DNA from: Lysobacter_C viscosus
GTDB lineage: Bacteria > Pseudomonadota > Gammaproteobacteria > Xanthomonadales > Xanthomonadaceae
Assembly (NCBI RefSeq): GCF_046600715.1
Contig: NZ_JBJMAV010000001.1
Coordinates: 248,001 to 312,000 of the forward strand
DNA length: 64,000 nucleotides
Reading direction: 5' to 3'
The notes under the pieces were generated by a model. The model did not search any database. It was not told the DNA's origin and worked only from the letters and a program-made list of their open reading frames with translations. This document shows, piece by piece, positions 1-7,878 of this stretch (position 1 is its first letter; every line of letters begins with the position of its first letter). Made by a program: the position numbers and the translations under genes.

Positions 1-1
1 C

Positions 2-1126
2 GGGCAAGTGTTTTCGTGGAGCGCGGATGCGCGTCTGCGGCATGAGCAGGTGGACGACGTCGGCTTCGCGAGGCGCGCCGATGCCACCACGTTGCGCTTA
101 CGTGCCGGGGTCGGCATCCGGGCATCAGAGACCCTCAGCGGCTACGTTGAAGCCGAAGGCACGGCGGCCCTCGACGACGACTACAACAGCACCGCCAACG
201 GTAGGACCGGGTTTCCGGTGGTCGCCGATCCACGGGCCGTGGAACTCAACCAGGCGTGGCTGCGTTGGAAAACCGATACGACCGGCGTCACCGCAGGTCG
301 ACAGCGCCTGCTGCTGGCCAACCAGCGCTGGGTGGGCAACGTCGGCTGGCGGCAGAACGAGCAGACCTTCGACGCGGTCGCGGTCAATTGGCAGCCCGGG
401 ACCGCAACAGCCGTGACCTACGCGTGGCTGGATCGCGTGCATCGCGTCAACACCGACCAGGCGCTGGCGCCGCTGGCGCGCGAGCGCGCCCTCGATACGC
501 ATCTTCTGGACGGAGAGTTCAAGACGGGGTCCCAACGCATCGGCGGCTACCTCTACCTGCACGACGACCAGGACCAGCCAGCCGCCTCCACGCGCACGAT
601 GGGTGCGCGCTGGACGCTGGATCGAACGCGGGACGGCAAGGGCTGGGGCCTGGCACTGGAGGCGGCCCACCAGAGCGACCATGCGGGCAACCCGCTCCGG
701 TTCGACCATGCGTACTGGCGGGTCGAACCGTCACTGGCGCTGCGGGGGGTGACCTACCGCGCCGGCTGGGAGCACCTGGGCGGCGACGGCCGGCACGCCC
801 TGCAGACGCCGCTGGCAACCCTCCACGCATTCAACGGTTGGTCGGACATGTTCCTGGTGGTCCCTGCCGGCGGGCTCGACGACCGCTACCTCAAGGCCGG
901 CGGCACGCTCGGACCCGTCGCCGGGGACCGGCAGGTGTCGTGGTCGGTCGCCTACCACGACTTCCGGGCCGACACGGGCGGCCGCTACGGGCAAGAGCTC
1001 AACGCCTCGCTGGCGGTTCCGCTGTCTCCCACAACCCAGGCGTTGGTGAAGGTCGCCGACTACCGGAGCGACGGGTTCTCGCGGGACACACGCAAGCTCT
1101 GGCTGCAGCTGGAGTGGAAGCGCTAG
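2..1126 (+). CDS. Alginate-export-type outer membrane porin (5' end cut by window)
   Basis: The frame is open from the first bases, so the gene begins upstream and the signal peptide is not visible. About 372 residues are seen. They alternate in the way of a beta-barrel and include the stretch 'VADPRAVELNQAWLRW' and 'GRQRLLLANQRWVGNVGWRQNEQTFDA', typical of the alginate_export/porin family. The protein ends in an aromatic/basic strand (LWLQLEWKR), as many outer membrane proteins do. Such porins often sit next to nitrate/nitrite respiration genes in this group, but the substrate is unknown. The stop is followed closely by an FNR-like box belonging to the next unit. Family call is from memory of conserved motifs; function is inference. 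Confidence 0.75.
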   Translation, partial: GQVFSWSADARLRHEQVDDVGFARRADATTLRLRAGVGIRASETLSGYVEAEGTAALDDDYNSTANGRTGFPVVADPRAVELNQAWLRWKTDTTGVTAGRQRLLLANQRWVGNVGWRQNEQTFDAVAVNWQPGTATAVTYAWLDRVHRVNTDQALAPLARERALDTHLLDGEFKTGSQRIGGYLYLHDDQDQPAASTRTMGARWTLDRTRDGKGWGLALEAAHQSDHAGNPLRFDHAYWRVEPSLALRGVTYRAGWEHLGGDGRHALQTPLATLHAFNGWSDMFLVVPAGGLDDRYLKAGGTLGPVAGDRQVSWSVAYHDFRADTGGRYGQELNASLAVPLSPTTQALVKVADYRSDGFSRDTRKLWLQLEWKR

Positions 1127-1133
1127 CCCCGGG

Positions 1134-1147
1134 TTGACCCAGGTCAG
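1134..1147 (+). promoter_or_regulatory. FNR/ANR/DNR-like box upstream of the DUF2249 operon
   Basis: TTGACCCAGGTCAG, a TTGAC-N4-GTCAG dyad close to the TTGAT-N4-ATCAA consensus. It lies about 56 bp before the first start codon of the next operon. Very similar sequences precede azurin and nirK in this window. Confidence 0.55.
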
Positions 1148-1202
1148 GGCAGGCGCGGACGTGGCGTGTTCTTCTACACTCTCGCTATGCGGAAGCAACC
1201 CC

Positions 1203-1340
1203 ATGAACGACATCGAATGTATCGAGCTGCTGCTCGACAGCGGTACCGGAATCCTGGAGGCGATGGACGCGGCAGGCCTGGATTGCGATTGCACGCCGCT
1301 GCGCGTCGTGGTCGAGCCCGAGGCCGACCGGGCCGGCTGA
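1203..1340 (+). CDS. Small acidic protein of 45 aa, function unknown
   Basis: Begins MNDIECIELLLDSGTGILEAMDAAGLDCDC. The ATG was chosen because a longer frame from 1134 would start inside the FNR-like box. It is the first gene after that box and ends 6 bp before the DUF2249 gene, so the three genes 1203-2853 look co-transcribed. Three cysteines (C5, then a DCDC motif) might bind a metal; that is inference. I recognise no family. Confidence 0.5.
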   Translation: MNDIECIELLLDSGTGILEAMDAAGLDCDCTPLRVVVEPEADRAG

Positions 1341-1346
1341 CGGCAC

Positions 1347-1637
1347 ATGCCTGGGAACAACGGGGTGTCACCGCCCGCATTCCAATCGCTGGACCTGCGT
1401 GCGCTTCCCGCGCCCGAACCGATGGTGCGGGCGCTCGACGCCGCCGATGCACTGGCACCGGGCGGGGTGCTGGAACTGTTGACGCCCAGGCTGCCCGCGC
1501 CGTTGATCCAGCAGCTGCGTGATCGCGGCTTGCATGTGAGTGCCGAACGCCTGGACGAGGGCTCGGCCCGCGTGACCGTCCAATGGCCGGACGGGGACGC
1601 AGTCGATGGCAAGGGCGATGGCGAAGATACGCGTTGA
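1347..1637 (+). CDS. DUF2249 domain protein
   Basis: 96 aa with 'LDLRALPAPEPMVRALDAADAL.PGGVLELLTPRLPAPLIQQLRDRGLHVSAERLDEGSARVTVQW', the compact beta-alpha-beta fold of DUF2249 (TusA/SirA-like). DUF2249 proteins are regularly found beside denitrification and heme/copper respiratory genes; their biochemical role is not settled. The gene overlaps the next membrane-protein gene by about 20-32 bp, indicating translational coupling. Confidence 0.75.
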   Translation: MPGNNGVSPPAFQSLDLRALPAPEPMVRALDAADALAPGGVLELLTPRLPAPLIQQLRDRGLHVSAERLDEGSARVTVQWPDGDAVDGKGDGEDTR

Positions 1638-2853
1638 GCAGGCACCGTCGCCGCGCGTACCGCTGTGCTTCCTGCTGACCGCGCCGGCGTGGGGCGTCGT
1701 CGCGGGGTTCCTGCTGGCTGTCGGCGGCGAGTCGCTGCTGCTCAGCCGATGGGCGCCGGGCACGCTGGCACTGGTGCACGCACTTACCCTGGGGGTGCTC
1801 GGCAACAGCATGATCGGCAGCCTTCTGCAGTTCCTCCCCGCGGCCGCCGGCGCCATGCCCGCCGGAGGCGCAGGTTCTGCTTACCTGCTGCACGCGCTGC
1901 TGAATGCCGGCACGGCTTCACTGCTGGCCGGATTCTGGTGGACCGAGCCGATGGCGTTGAGCGGGGGGGCGCTGCTGCTCACCGGTGCCTTCGTGCTGCT
2001 GGCAGCGGTCACGTTGCCGGCGCTGCTTCGCGCGAATGCGCAGCGGCTGCTTACGGTCGGCATCGCGCTGGCGATCGGCTCCGCGGTGGTCACCGCCGTA
2101 ATGGGCGCGCTGATGGCGCTGGGACTGGCAGGGCATGGTGACTGGGCACTGCCGTTGCTGCCATGGGCCGACGTCCACGCGAGCTGGGGGCTGCTGGGAT
2201 GGGCCGTGGTGTTGCTTGCCAGCGTCGGCCGGGTGGTGATGCCGATGTTCCAGGGCACCGCGCCTTTGCAGGAAACCGGGCTGGTGGGCTGGCTGGTGGC
2301 CGTGTTCGTCGGACTGCTGGCCGGTTCGGTGAACGCGCCGCGCGATGGCGGCGAAACCCTGCGATGGGTGGCGGCGCTTTGCGGGCTGGCGTTCGCCCTG
2401 GAGGCGCTGTGGCGTCAGCTTCGCCGGCCCCGTCCGGGCACGACACCGCTGCTCAATGCGTGGCGCGCGGGCCTGGCCGTGCTGGTGGCGGCGGCGTTGG
2501 CCGTGCTGCTGCGCGCGCCCGCGGTGACCGTGGGGATGCTGGTGATCGCCATCGCGGTGCCGCTGCTGGTGGTCGGCATGCAGATGGAGATCGTCGCCTT
2601 CCTGGGCTGGATCGAGTTGCGTCGGTCCGTTCCCCGCGGGACCCGGATCCCCGGGGTGAACCTGCTGCTGCCGGCCCGGGACAAATCCGGCGTGATCGCG
2701 ATGTTCGGCATCGCCGGCGCCCTGCTGATGGTCGCAGCGGCCTGGCCGCAGGCGGCCAGCGCGCGCGTTGCAGGGGTTGCCCTGATGGGCGCGTACCTGG
2801 CGTTGAGCGCCGCGCTGGCGGGCGTGGGCAGGCGCAGTCGAGGATTCTCCTGA
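1618..2853 (+). CDS. Polytopic membrane protein linked to DUF2249 (NnrS-like topology)
   Basis: About 411 aa with roughly 12 hydrophobic segments. The N-terminal region 'VPLCFLLTAPAWGVVAGFLLAVGG', then 'RWAPGTLALVHALTLGVLGNSMIGSLLQFLPAAAGA', is typical of a membrane family that accompanies DUF2249 genes near nitrite/NO reduction loci. Conserved His (LVHALTLG, ADVHASWG) could ligate heme or copper as in NnrS; that is inference. Start codons at 1606 and 1618 are both possible; 1618 gives less overlap with the upstream gene. Confidence 0.65.
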   Translation: MAKIRVEQAPSPRVPLCFLLTAPAWGVVAGFLLAVGGESLLLSRWAPGTLALVHALTLGVLGNSMIGSLLQFLPAAAGAMPAGGAGSAYLLHALLNAGTASLLAGFWWTEPMALSGGALLLTGAFVLLAAVTLPALLRANAQRLLTVGIALAIGSAVVTAVMGALMALGLAGHGDWALPLLPWADVHASWGLLGWAVVLLASVGRVVMPMFQGTAPLQETGLVGWLVAVFVGLLAGSVNAPRDGGETLRWVAALCGLAFALEALWRQLRRPRPGTTPLLNAWRAGLAVLVAAALAVLLRAPAVTVGMLVIAIAVPLLVVGMQMEIVAFLGWIELRRSVPRGTRIPGVNLLLPARDKSGVIAMFGIAGALLMVAAAWPQAASARVAGVALMGAYLALSAALAGVGRRSRGFS

Positions 2854-2971
2854 CAGCGGCGGTTGCTTCGGTGTCGGAGCCCTCGTGCGCTGTCATTCGA
2901 TGGAGGTCGGGATGCTTCGCCGACTGGCGCGAGGGGGGCGGCGACGCACCGTGGCTCGCGTCCGGTGCATG

Positions 2972-4099
2972 TCAGGCCGGGGACGCGAGTGGCTCGTCGG
3001 AAGGCGCAACGGGGATGTCCGTGGTGCAGCGGTTCCGGCCCTCCGCCTTGGAGCGGTACAGGGCGGCATCGGCGCGCGCCAACAGCTCGCCAATGCTTTC
3101 GTCCCCGCGCAGCGATGCAATGCCGATGCTGGCCGCCACGCCGAAGCTTCCGCCCGGTGCCTCGATCCCAAGCTCGGCGATGCGTTCGCGTATGCGCTCG
3201 GCGACCCGCAGCGCCTGGGCCGTTTCGGCATCGGGCAGCACGACGAGGAACTCCTCGCCGCCGAACCGGGCGCCCAGGTCGGACCCACGCAGTTGCCCCT
3301 GCAATGCGGCCGCCACGGCGACGAGCGCCAGGTCGCCGCCGGCATGCCCCCAGGTGTCGTTGACCCGCTTGAAGTGGTCCAGGTCCACCATGGCGACCGA
3401 CAGCGGCTCGCCGCGGCGCAGGGCGTGCGCGCGATCGGAGTGGAGGCGCTTCTCCGCGTAGCGGCGGTTTGCCAGGCCGGTCAGCGGGTCGAGTGTCGCG
3501 TCGCGCTGGGCGCCCAGCAGGTCGACCAGCAGCCGCACCTGCATATGCCCACCCCAGGCCGACAGCCCCAGGATCAGCACGAGCAGCCAGACGTCATTGG
3601 TGAAGGCGTCGTCCAGCGGCTGGTGGCCGGTCAGCACCCGCGACAACAGCAGCGCGGCGGGCGCCAGGCCCAGGCGCAGGCTGCGCGCCCAGGTCAGCGG
3701 AAAGATCGCCAGCTGCGCGGCAATGACGAACGGGAACAGGCCATAGCCGAGGCTGAGTCCGGCCTCGCGTGGCCCGAGCATGTGCTGCAGCGTGCCGAAG
3801 CCGATGGCCTGCACCCAGATGAAGGACGCCATGCACACGTGCATGGGCAGGCGGCCGCGCAGGTGCCAGATGGCCAGCAGCGCAGTCGCGATCAGCAACC
3901 GGACCGGTGCGGCCTGCGCGACGCTCGCCGCGCCCAGTCCGGTGGCATCCACCACGATCCACAACGCCGACAGCCCCGCCACGATCGGCGCGAGTTGGCC
4001 CAGCCTCGCGCGCACGACCGCCGCCTGGTGCGGCCGGTAGGCGGCCGGCACGGAGTGGGCATTGGCGAACAGCGCGTTGATCGAGGGTGGCATCTTCAT
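2972..4099 (-). CDS. Membrane-bound GGDEF diguanylate cyclase
   Basis: 375 aa. Residues 35-185 contain about six transmembrane segments and form an MASE-like sensor module. Residues 200-365 are a GGDEF domain beginning 'DPLTGLANRRYAEKRL'. The active-site signature is GGEEF at 280-284, and an inhibitory RxxD site (R271-D274) sits five residues before it, so product inhibition is expected. It should make cyclic-di-GMP from GTP in response to an unknown membrane signal. It lies antisense between two low-oxygen operons. Confidence 0.9.
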   Translation of the reverse strand: MKMPPSINALFANAHSVPAAYRPHQAAVVRARLGQLAPIVAGLSALWIVVDATGLGAASVAQAAPVRLLIATALLAIWHLRGRLPMHVCMASFIWVQAIGFGTLQHMLGPREAGLSLGYGLFPFVIAAQLAIFPLTWARSLRLGLAPAALLLSRVLTGHQPLDDAFTNDVWLLVLILGLSAWGGHMQVRLLVDLLGAQRDATLDPLTGLANRRYAEKRLHSDRAHALRRGEPLSVAMVDLDHFKRVNDTWGHAGGDLALVAVAAALQGQLRGSDLGARFGGEEFLVVLPDAETAQALRVAERIRERIAELGIEAPGGSFGVAASIGIASLRGDESIGELLARADAALYRSKAEGRNRCTTDIPVAPSDEPLASPA

Positions 4100-4214
4100 T
4101 GCGTCGCACCTTTCCGGTCAGCCGCGTCGTCGTCGCCCACGGGTGGCCCCCTGGGCCGGGGCGCTGCATGCGCCATGCCACGGGCGTCCGCGCAGCCGCG
4201 GGCGGTGACGCGGC

Positions 4215-4454
4215 TCAGCCAGAGCAACCTCCGCAACACACCGAAGGAACGCGCTCGATGCTGGCGGCCGTCACCGGCAGGCCCAGCCTCTGCATCATCC
4301 CGAGCAGTTCGTGTTCGTTGATGGTCGCCGCCACGCGGATGACGGAGGTGGACGCCTGGACGTCGACCATCGCCGCCGGATCGAAGGCGCGCAGGGCGTC
4401 CTCGATGGCGGTGAGGTCGGGCACGGCGCCGGCGGCGTCGATCCTGAACTCCAT
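4215..4454 (-). CDS. Small HMA-fold-like protein with CCGGC tail (first copy)
   Basis: 79 aa, start MEFRIDAAG, preceded by a good Shine-Dalgarno (GAGGAGATATCCC). The pattern of strands and helices looks like a ferredoxin-like heavy-metal-associated domain, but the usual N-terminal CxxC is absent. The protein instead ends in VCCGGCSG. The same tail occurs in the gene at 5007-5243. An FNR-like box lies about 110 bp upstream. Metal handling, possibly copper delivery for NirK/azurin, is inference. Confidence 0.65.
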   Translation of the reverse strand: MEFRIDAAGAVPDLTAIEDALRAFDPAAMVDVQASTSVIRVAATINEHELLGMMQRLGLPVTAASIERVPSVCCGGCSG

Positions 4455-4564
4455 GGGATATCTCCTCGGCGGACTGGGTCCCGGCGCCTCGGCGCACGAA
4501 TGCGACGTGGCACGCGTGGCGGATGGGGGGTGGCCCATCATCTGCGGGGGCGGGCGTGGGCGTG

Positions 4565-4578
4565 ATGACCTGGATCAA
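4565..4578 (-). promoter_or_regulatory. FNR/ANR-like box upstream of the first CCGGC protein
   Basis: On the minus strand it reads TTGATCCAGGTCAT (TTGAT-N4-GTCAT), with one full half-site. It lies about 110 bp before the start codon at 4454. Confidence 0.5.
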
Positions 4579-4709
4579 ATCCGGGACAGTGCCCTCGCAC
4601 AGGCCGGCGTCCGGTGGCGGTGCAGTTGCACAGGAGCCGAGCGGGGGGCGGTTCGGGGGGCGTGGGGCGGGGCGGGGACGGATGACGTCCGGCGGGAGGG
4701 CCCCGGCGG

Positions 4710-4994
4710 CTACGGCGTGGGACCGGGCAGCAGGTTGCCTGCCGCGTCGGTCAGCAGCCGGACGCGCTCGCTCCGGTAGTAGAAGGTGAAACGGAAGGTG
4801 CCCTCGTCCTCGCCGGTGCCCTTCTCGGAGAGCGTGGAGATCCGACCGTGCTCCATCAACTCCCGGAAGCGCTCGACGGTGAGTCCCAGGCCCGGCGCGA
4901 TGGCAGCGGCGTCGACGGGGACGTGCGCCGTCGACGCAGCGGTTCCATCACAGGGCGCGCCGGGTGGGACGCCGCCGGGCAGGGTGGCCTGCAC
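4710..4994 (-). CDS. DUF6522-like small protein
   Basis: 94 aa with 'VPVDAAAIAPGLGLTVERFRELMEHGRISTLSEKGTGEDEGTFRFTFYYRSERVRLLTDAAGNLL', a short DNA-binding-like N-terminal half followed by a beta-rich half. It resembles the DUF6522 family as I remember it. The start is a GTG 12 bp after the stop of the CCGGC-protein gene at 5007, so the two form an operon. The function is unknown; the context suggests low-oxygen or metal metabolism. Confidence 0.55.
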   Translation of the reverse strand: MQATLPGGVPPGAPCDGTAASTAHVPVDAAAIAPGLGLTVERFRELMEHGRISTLSEKGTGEDEGTFRFTFYYRSERVRLLTDAAGNLLPGPTP

Positions 4995-5006
4995 CAGCCC
5001 CGGCCG

Positions 5007-5243
5007 TCAGGAACAGCCACCGCAGCACTCGCTGCCTTCCCCGCTGTGTGGCGCAGCCGTGCTGGCGCTGTAGCCGATGCCCTGCAGGGTGGAAATCGCC
5101 TGGCCCTCGGTCAGAAGCCCTTCGATGCGAACCCGCTGGTCGGGCACGTTGACGGTCACCTGGGCGGTGGGATCAACGGAACGGATGGCACCTTCGATGG
5201 CATCGGTGCACTTGTCGGTGACTTTCTCAACGTCGAACAGCAT
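5007..5243 (-). CDS. Small HMA-fold-like protein with CCGGC tail (second copy)
   Basis: 78 aa, MLFDVEKVTDKCTDAIEGAIRSVDPTAQVTVNVPDQRVRIEG..., ending ECCGGCS. The beta-alpha-beta-beta-alpha-beta layout fits a heavy-metal-associated domain with an isolated Cys12 rather than CxxC. It shares the C-terminal CCGGC motif with the 4215-4454 protein but little other identity. It is the first gene of a two-gene unit with 4710-4994 and has an FNR-like box about 75 bp upstream. Confidence 0.7.
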   Translation of the reverse strand: MLFDVEKVTDKCTDAIEGAIRSVDPTAQVTVNVPDQRVRIEGLLTEGQAISTLQGIGYSASTAAPHSGEGSECCGGCS

Positions 5244-5318
5244 GGCAGTAGCTCCAGGTAGGAATGGGTCCCGCGAGGCGGGGCGGACTCAGGATCGCCC
5301 AGTGCCCGGGACGAGCCC

Positions 5319-5332
5319 TTGATGTATGTCAC
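5319..5332 (-). promoter_or_regulatory. FNR/ANR-like box upstream of the second CCGGC protein
   Basis: The plus strand reads TTGATGTATGTCAC; one half-site (TTGAT) is perfect and the other (GTCAC) is weak. It is about 76 bp upstream of the ATG at 5243. Confidence 0.45.
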
Positions 5333-5464
5333 GTGCGTGCCGGATCGATTCGAATCACGGCAGACATGCGAGGGTCGCGCGCGACGGGTGTTGCGGAGAC
5401 GGCAAGGGACGTGCGCGGATACATGCTCCGCTTGTGTCCGCCCGGTCGCCGGAGGCAACGCAAA

Positions 5465-5495
5465 CGAAGACGGGCGCCCCGAAGGCCGCCCGTTG
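5465..5495 (-). terminator. Rho-independent terminator of azurin
   Basis: Inverted arms ACGGGCG (5470-5476) and CGCCCGT (5487-5493). On the minus strand they are followed by a T-rich run (TCTTCGTTT). It sits 35 bp after the azurin stop codon. Confidence 0.6.
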
Positions 5496-5530
5496 GGTCC
5501 GATACCGGCCGGTAGGCCGGTTGGGTTGGA

Positions 5531-5995
5531 TCACTTCTTGACCAGGGTGCCGCGCATGATCGAGGCATGCCCCGGGACCGAGCAGATAAAGGTGTAGGAC
5601 TCGCCGGCCTTCAGCTTGGCGACGGGAATGGTGAAGGTGGTCGACTCGCCCCCACCGATGACCTTGCTGGACGCCACGACCCGGGCATCGCCGGCCTTGA
5701 CGTAGTTCTGGGCAACACCGGCTTTCATGCCATCGGCATTGATGCCGTCGATGTCGGCGGTCTTGCCCAGCACGAAGTTGTGGCCCATCACGGCCTTGGG
5801 CAGCTTGCCGGTGTGCTTCAGGGTGACGGTGAACTGCTTGCACGATGCCGGCACGGTGAGGCTCTTGGTGGTGAACTGCATCGCGTCGGTGGAGTCGATG
5901 GTGGCCTTGCATTCCGCGGCTGCGGCGGGGGCCGACACGATGGCACCGACGATGGCGAGTGCGCCGAGCAGGCCGAGGGGTTTGTTGCGGGTCAT
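5531..5995 (-). CDS. azu: Azurin, periplasmic type-1 copper electron carrier
   Basis: 154 aa. Residues 1-27 are a signal peptide ending APAAAA, followed by mature ECKATIDSTDAMQF. The copper ligands are visible: His in 'MGHNFVLG', and Cys, His and Met in 'FICSVPGHASIMRG'. The disulphide cysteines (ECKA, ASCKQF) are also present. Azurin passes electrons to nitrite reductase or oxidases; here it lies just downstream of nirK. The gene has its own FNR-like box about 66 bp before the ATG and its own terminator, so it can be transcribed separately. Confidence 0.97.
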   Translation of the reverse strand: MTRNKPLGLLGALAIVGAIVSAPAAAAECKATIDSTDAMQFTTKSLTVPASCKQFTVTLKHTGKLPKAVMGHNFVLGKTADIDGINADGMKAGVAQNYVKAGDARVVASSKVIGGGESTTFTIPVAKLKAGESYTFICSVPGHASIMRGTLVKK

Positions 5996-6061
5996 GGTGT
6001 TGCTCCGGTAGGTGACATTGACTTGGTGTGGTAAGTGTCGCTGCGCACGCCCGGTCGCACC

Positions 6062-6075
6062 TTGATCCATGTCAG
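6062..6075 (-). promoter_or_regulatory. FNR/ANR-like box upstream of azurin
   Basis: The plus strand reads TTGATCCATGTCAG, a TTGAT-N4-GTCAG dyad about 66 bp upstream of the azurin start. It lies between the nirK terminator and the azurin gene. Confidence 0.55.
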
Positions 6076-6130
6076 TTGGGGTCGACATCTCCGACCGCTC
6101 CGGGCTCTGCACGCGTTCTGTTCAGGGTCC

Positions 6131-6163
6131 GGAAAGAAAGCGGGCCCGCATGTGCGGGCCCGC
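6131..6163 (-). terminator. Rho-independent terminator of nirK
   Basis: Perfect 11-bp arms GCGGGCCCGCA (6140-6150) and TGCGGGCCCGC (6153-6163) with a 2-nt loop. On the minus strand they are followed by CTTTCTTTC. It lies 31 bp after the nirK stop. Confidence 0.75.
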
Positions 6164-6193
6164 GGTATCCCAGGCGTTGCCTGGAGGTGTGGA

Positions 6194-7582
6194 TCAGTGG
6201 CCCGAATTCGGGTCGTTGGGCTCGTCGGTCTGGAAGATCGCGTCGTCGGCCTCGCCATTGACGTGCAGGAAGCCGGCCAGGCCCTTCTCCAGGCGCGAGA
6301 GCGCATGGTCGACGAGGATGTACTTGCCGGGGTAGTCCACCTTGAACTCCACCACGGCCGCGCCACCCGGGGGTACGAGCGTGGTCTGCACGTCCTTGAG
6401 CGGTGGGCTGGTCAGCGACGCCAGGTCGTAGACGCGGTCGAAGATCTCGCCGATCACGTGGAAGCTGGAGGTCAGGTTCGGACCGCCGACGCCGAAGAAG
6501 ATGCGCACCGTCTCACCGACGTCGGCCTCCATCTTGAACGTCTTGGTCAGGGCATCCATCGAGCCGTTGAACATCAAGTGCTCGGGCTTCTCGTCCAGCA
6601 GCTTGTCCAGCGAGAACTCCTGCAGGCCGCTGGAGCCATGCTTCTGGGCGGTGTAGAGCTCGCCCTGCATCACGTAGAACTCCTTGTCGACCTTGGGCAG
6701 CCCTCCCTCGGGCTCGACCAGGATCAGGCCGTACATGCCGTTGGAGATGTGGTGGGCGACCATCGGCGTGGCGCAGTGGTAGACGTACACGCCCGGGTTG
6801 AGCGCCTTGAACGTGAAGCTCTTGGTCTGGCCGGGCGCCACCTGGGTGACCGCCGCGCCGCCACCGGGACCGGTCACGGAATGGAAGTCGATCGAGTGGA
6901 TGTTGATGCTGTCTTCGCGGTTCTTGAGGTTGACCGTCACCGTGTCGCCGACGCGGATGCGCAGGAAGGGACCCGGCACCTTGTTGTCGAACGTCCAGTA
7001 GCGATAGCTGCTGCCATCCGACAGCTTGCCCTCCACCTCGGTGGTCACCAGGTCGTAGGTGATGTGCTTGGGTGCACGGTCGCCCACCGGCTCGCCACCC
7101 ACGTCGTTCGGGTCCTGGGCGATGTCCATCGCGGTGCTGACGGTTTCCTTGACGTCACCGACGATCAGCTTGCCGACCATGCCGGCGGCCTTGTGGCCGG
7201 GGATGGTGCAGATGTACTCGAAGGTGCCGGACTTGGTCGCGCGGAACACGATCGAGGTGGCCGAGCCCTTGCCCACCAGTTCATCGGACTTGGTCTGGAA
7301 CTCGGGGATCGCGATGTCGTGCAAGGCGCCGTCACCATTGACCAGCGTGATCTGCACCACCGCGCCCTCGGGCACGCGCAGGTCCGGGTTGACCTGGCCC
7401 TTGATCGGGCCTGCCTCGCCAACGAACACCAGCTTGCCGTCGGCGATCTCGGTGCGCAGGGTGAATGACACATCGGCCACCGGTGCCACGTTGGTGGACG
7501 GGTGCCCGGAATGCTGGGCCATGGCGTGGGGTACGAAGCCCAGTGCGGTTGCCATTGCGAGGGCGAGAGCGAGTCTCTTCAT
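6194..7582 (-). CDS. nirK: Copper nitrite reductase with N-terminal cupredoxin domain
   Basis: 462 aa, start MKRLALALAM with a signal peptide to about residue 22 (HAMAQ). Residues 35-140 form an extra cupredoxin domain with its own complete type-1 site: H88, C125, H130, M135. Residues 170-445 are the two-domain reductase. Its type-1 ligands are H229, C270, H278 and M283; its type-2 ligands are H234, H269 and H426; D232 and H375 are the catalytic pair. It reduces nitrite to NO in the periplasm. The short spacing from C270 to M283 fits class II NirK, as in Hyphomicrobium, whose enzyme also has a tethered cupredoxin. An FNR-like box lies 65 bp upstream. Confidence 0.96.
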   Translation of the reverse strand: MKRLALALAMATALGFVPHAMAQHSGHPSTNVAPVADVSFTLRTEIADGKLVFVGEAGPIKGQVNPDLRVPEGAVVQITLVNGDGALHDIAIPEFQTKSDELVGKGSATSIVFRATKSGTFEYICTIPGHKAAGMVGKLIVGDVKETVSTAMDIAQDPNDVGGEPVGDRAPKHITYDLVTTEVEGKLSDGSSYRYWTFDNKVPGPFLRIRVGDTVTVNLKNREDSINIHSIDFHSVTGPGGGAAVTQVAPGQTKSFTFKALNPGVYVYHCATPMVAHHISNGMYGLILVEPEGGLPKVDKEFYVMQGELYTAQKHGSSGLQEFSLDKLLDEKPEHLMFNGSMDALTKTFKMEADVGETVRIFFGVGGPNLTSSFHVIGEIFDRVYDLASLTSPPLKDVQTTLVPPGGAAVVEFKVDYPGKYILVDHALSRLEKGLAGFLHVNGEADDAIFQTDEPNDPNSGH

Positions 7583-7647
7583 TGCCGTTTCTCTGAGGGT
7601 TGGAAAATTCGATGCGGCAAATCTAGGCATTCGCGCCCGGTCACTCC

Positions 7648-7661
7648 CTGACCCAGGTCAA
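7648..7661 (-). promoter_or_regulatory. FNR/DNR-like box upstream of nirK
   Basis: On the minus strand TTGACCTGGGTCAG (TTGAC-N4-GTCAG), 65 bp before the nirK start. It has nearly the same form as the box at 1134. The region 7583-7878 is the divergent promoter region shared with the response regulator. Confidence 0.6.
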
Positions 7662-7878
7662 TTGGTGGCCACATCGACTGGAAATGGCCAGGAGGGACCG
7701 GGGTGGGGGTGGGGCGGAGCGGGCCGCCGCTGCAGGCGCCCTTGGCCGGGTGCAATGCGGAGGTCGTACCCGGGAGTTGCCGTGAGCGCGCAGGCAGGTC
7801 GCAACATCCAACTTGCGCTGGCCAAGCCCGGCGTTTAGCCTGCTGCCCGCGCCAGGACGGCGCGTCAAGGGGAAAGGG

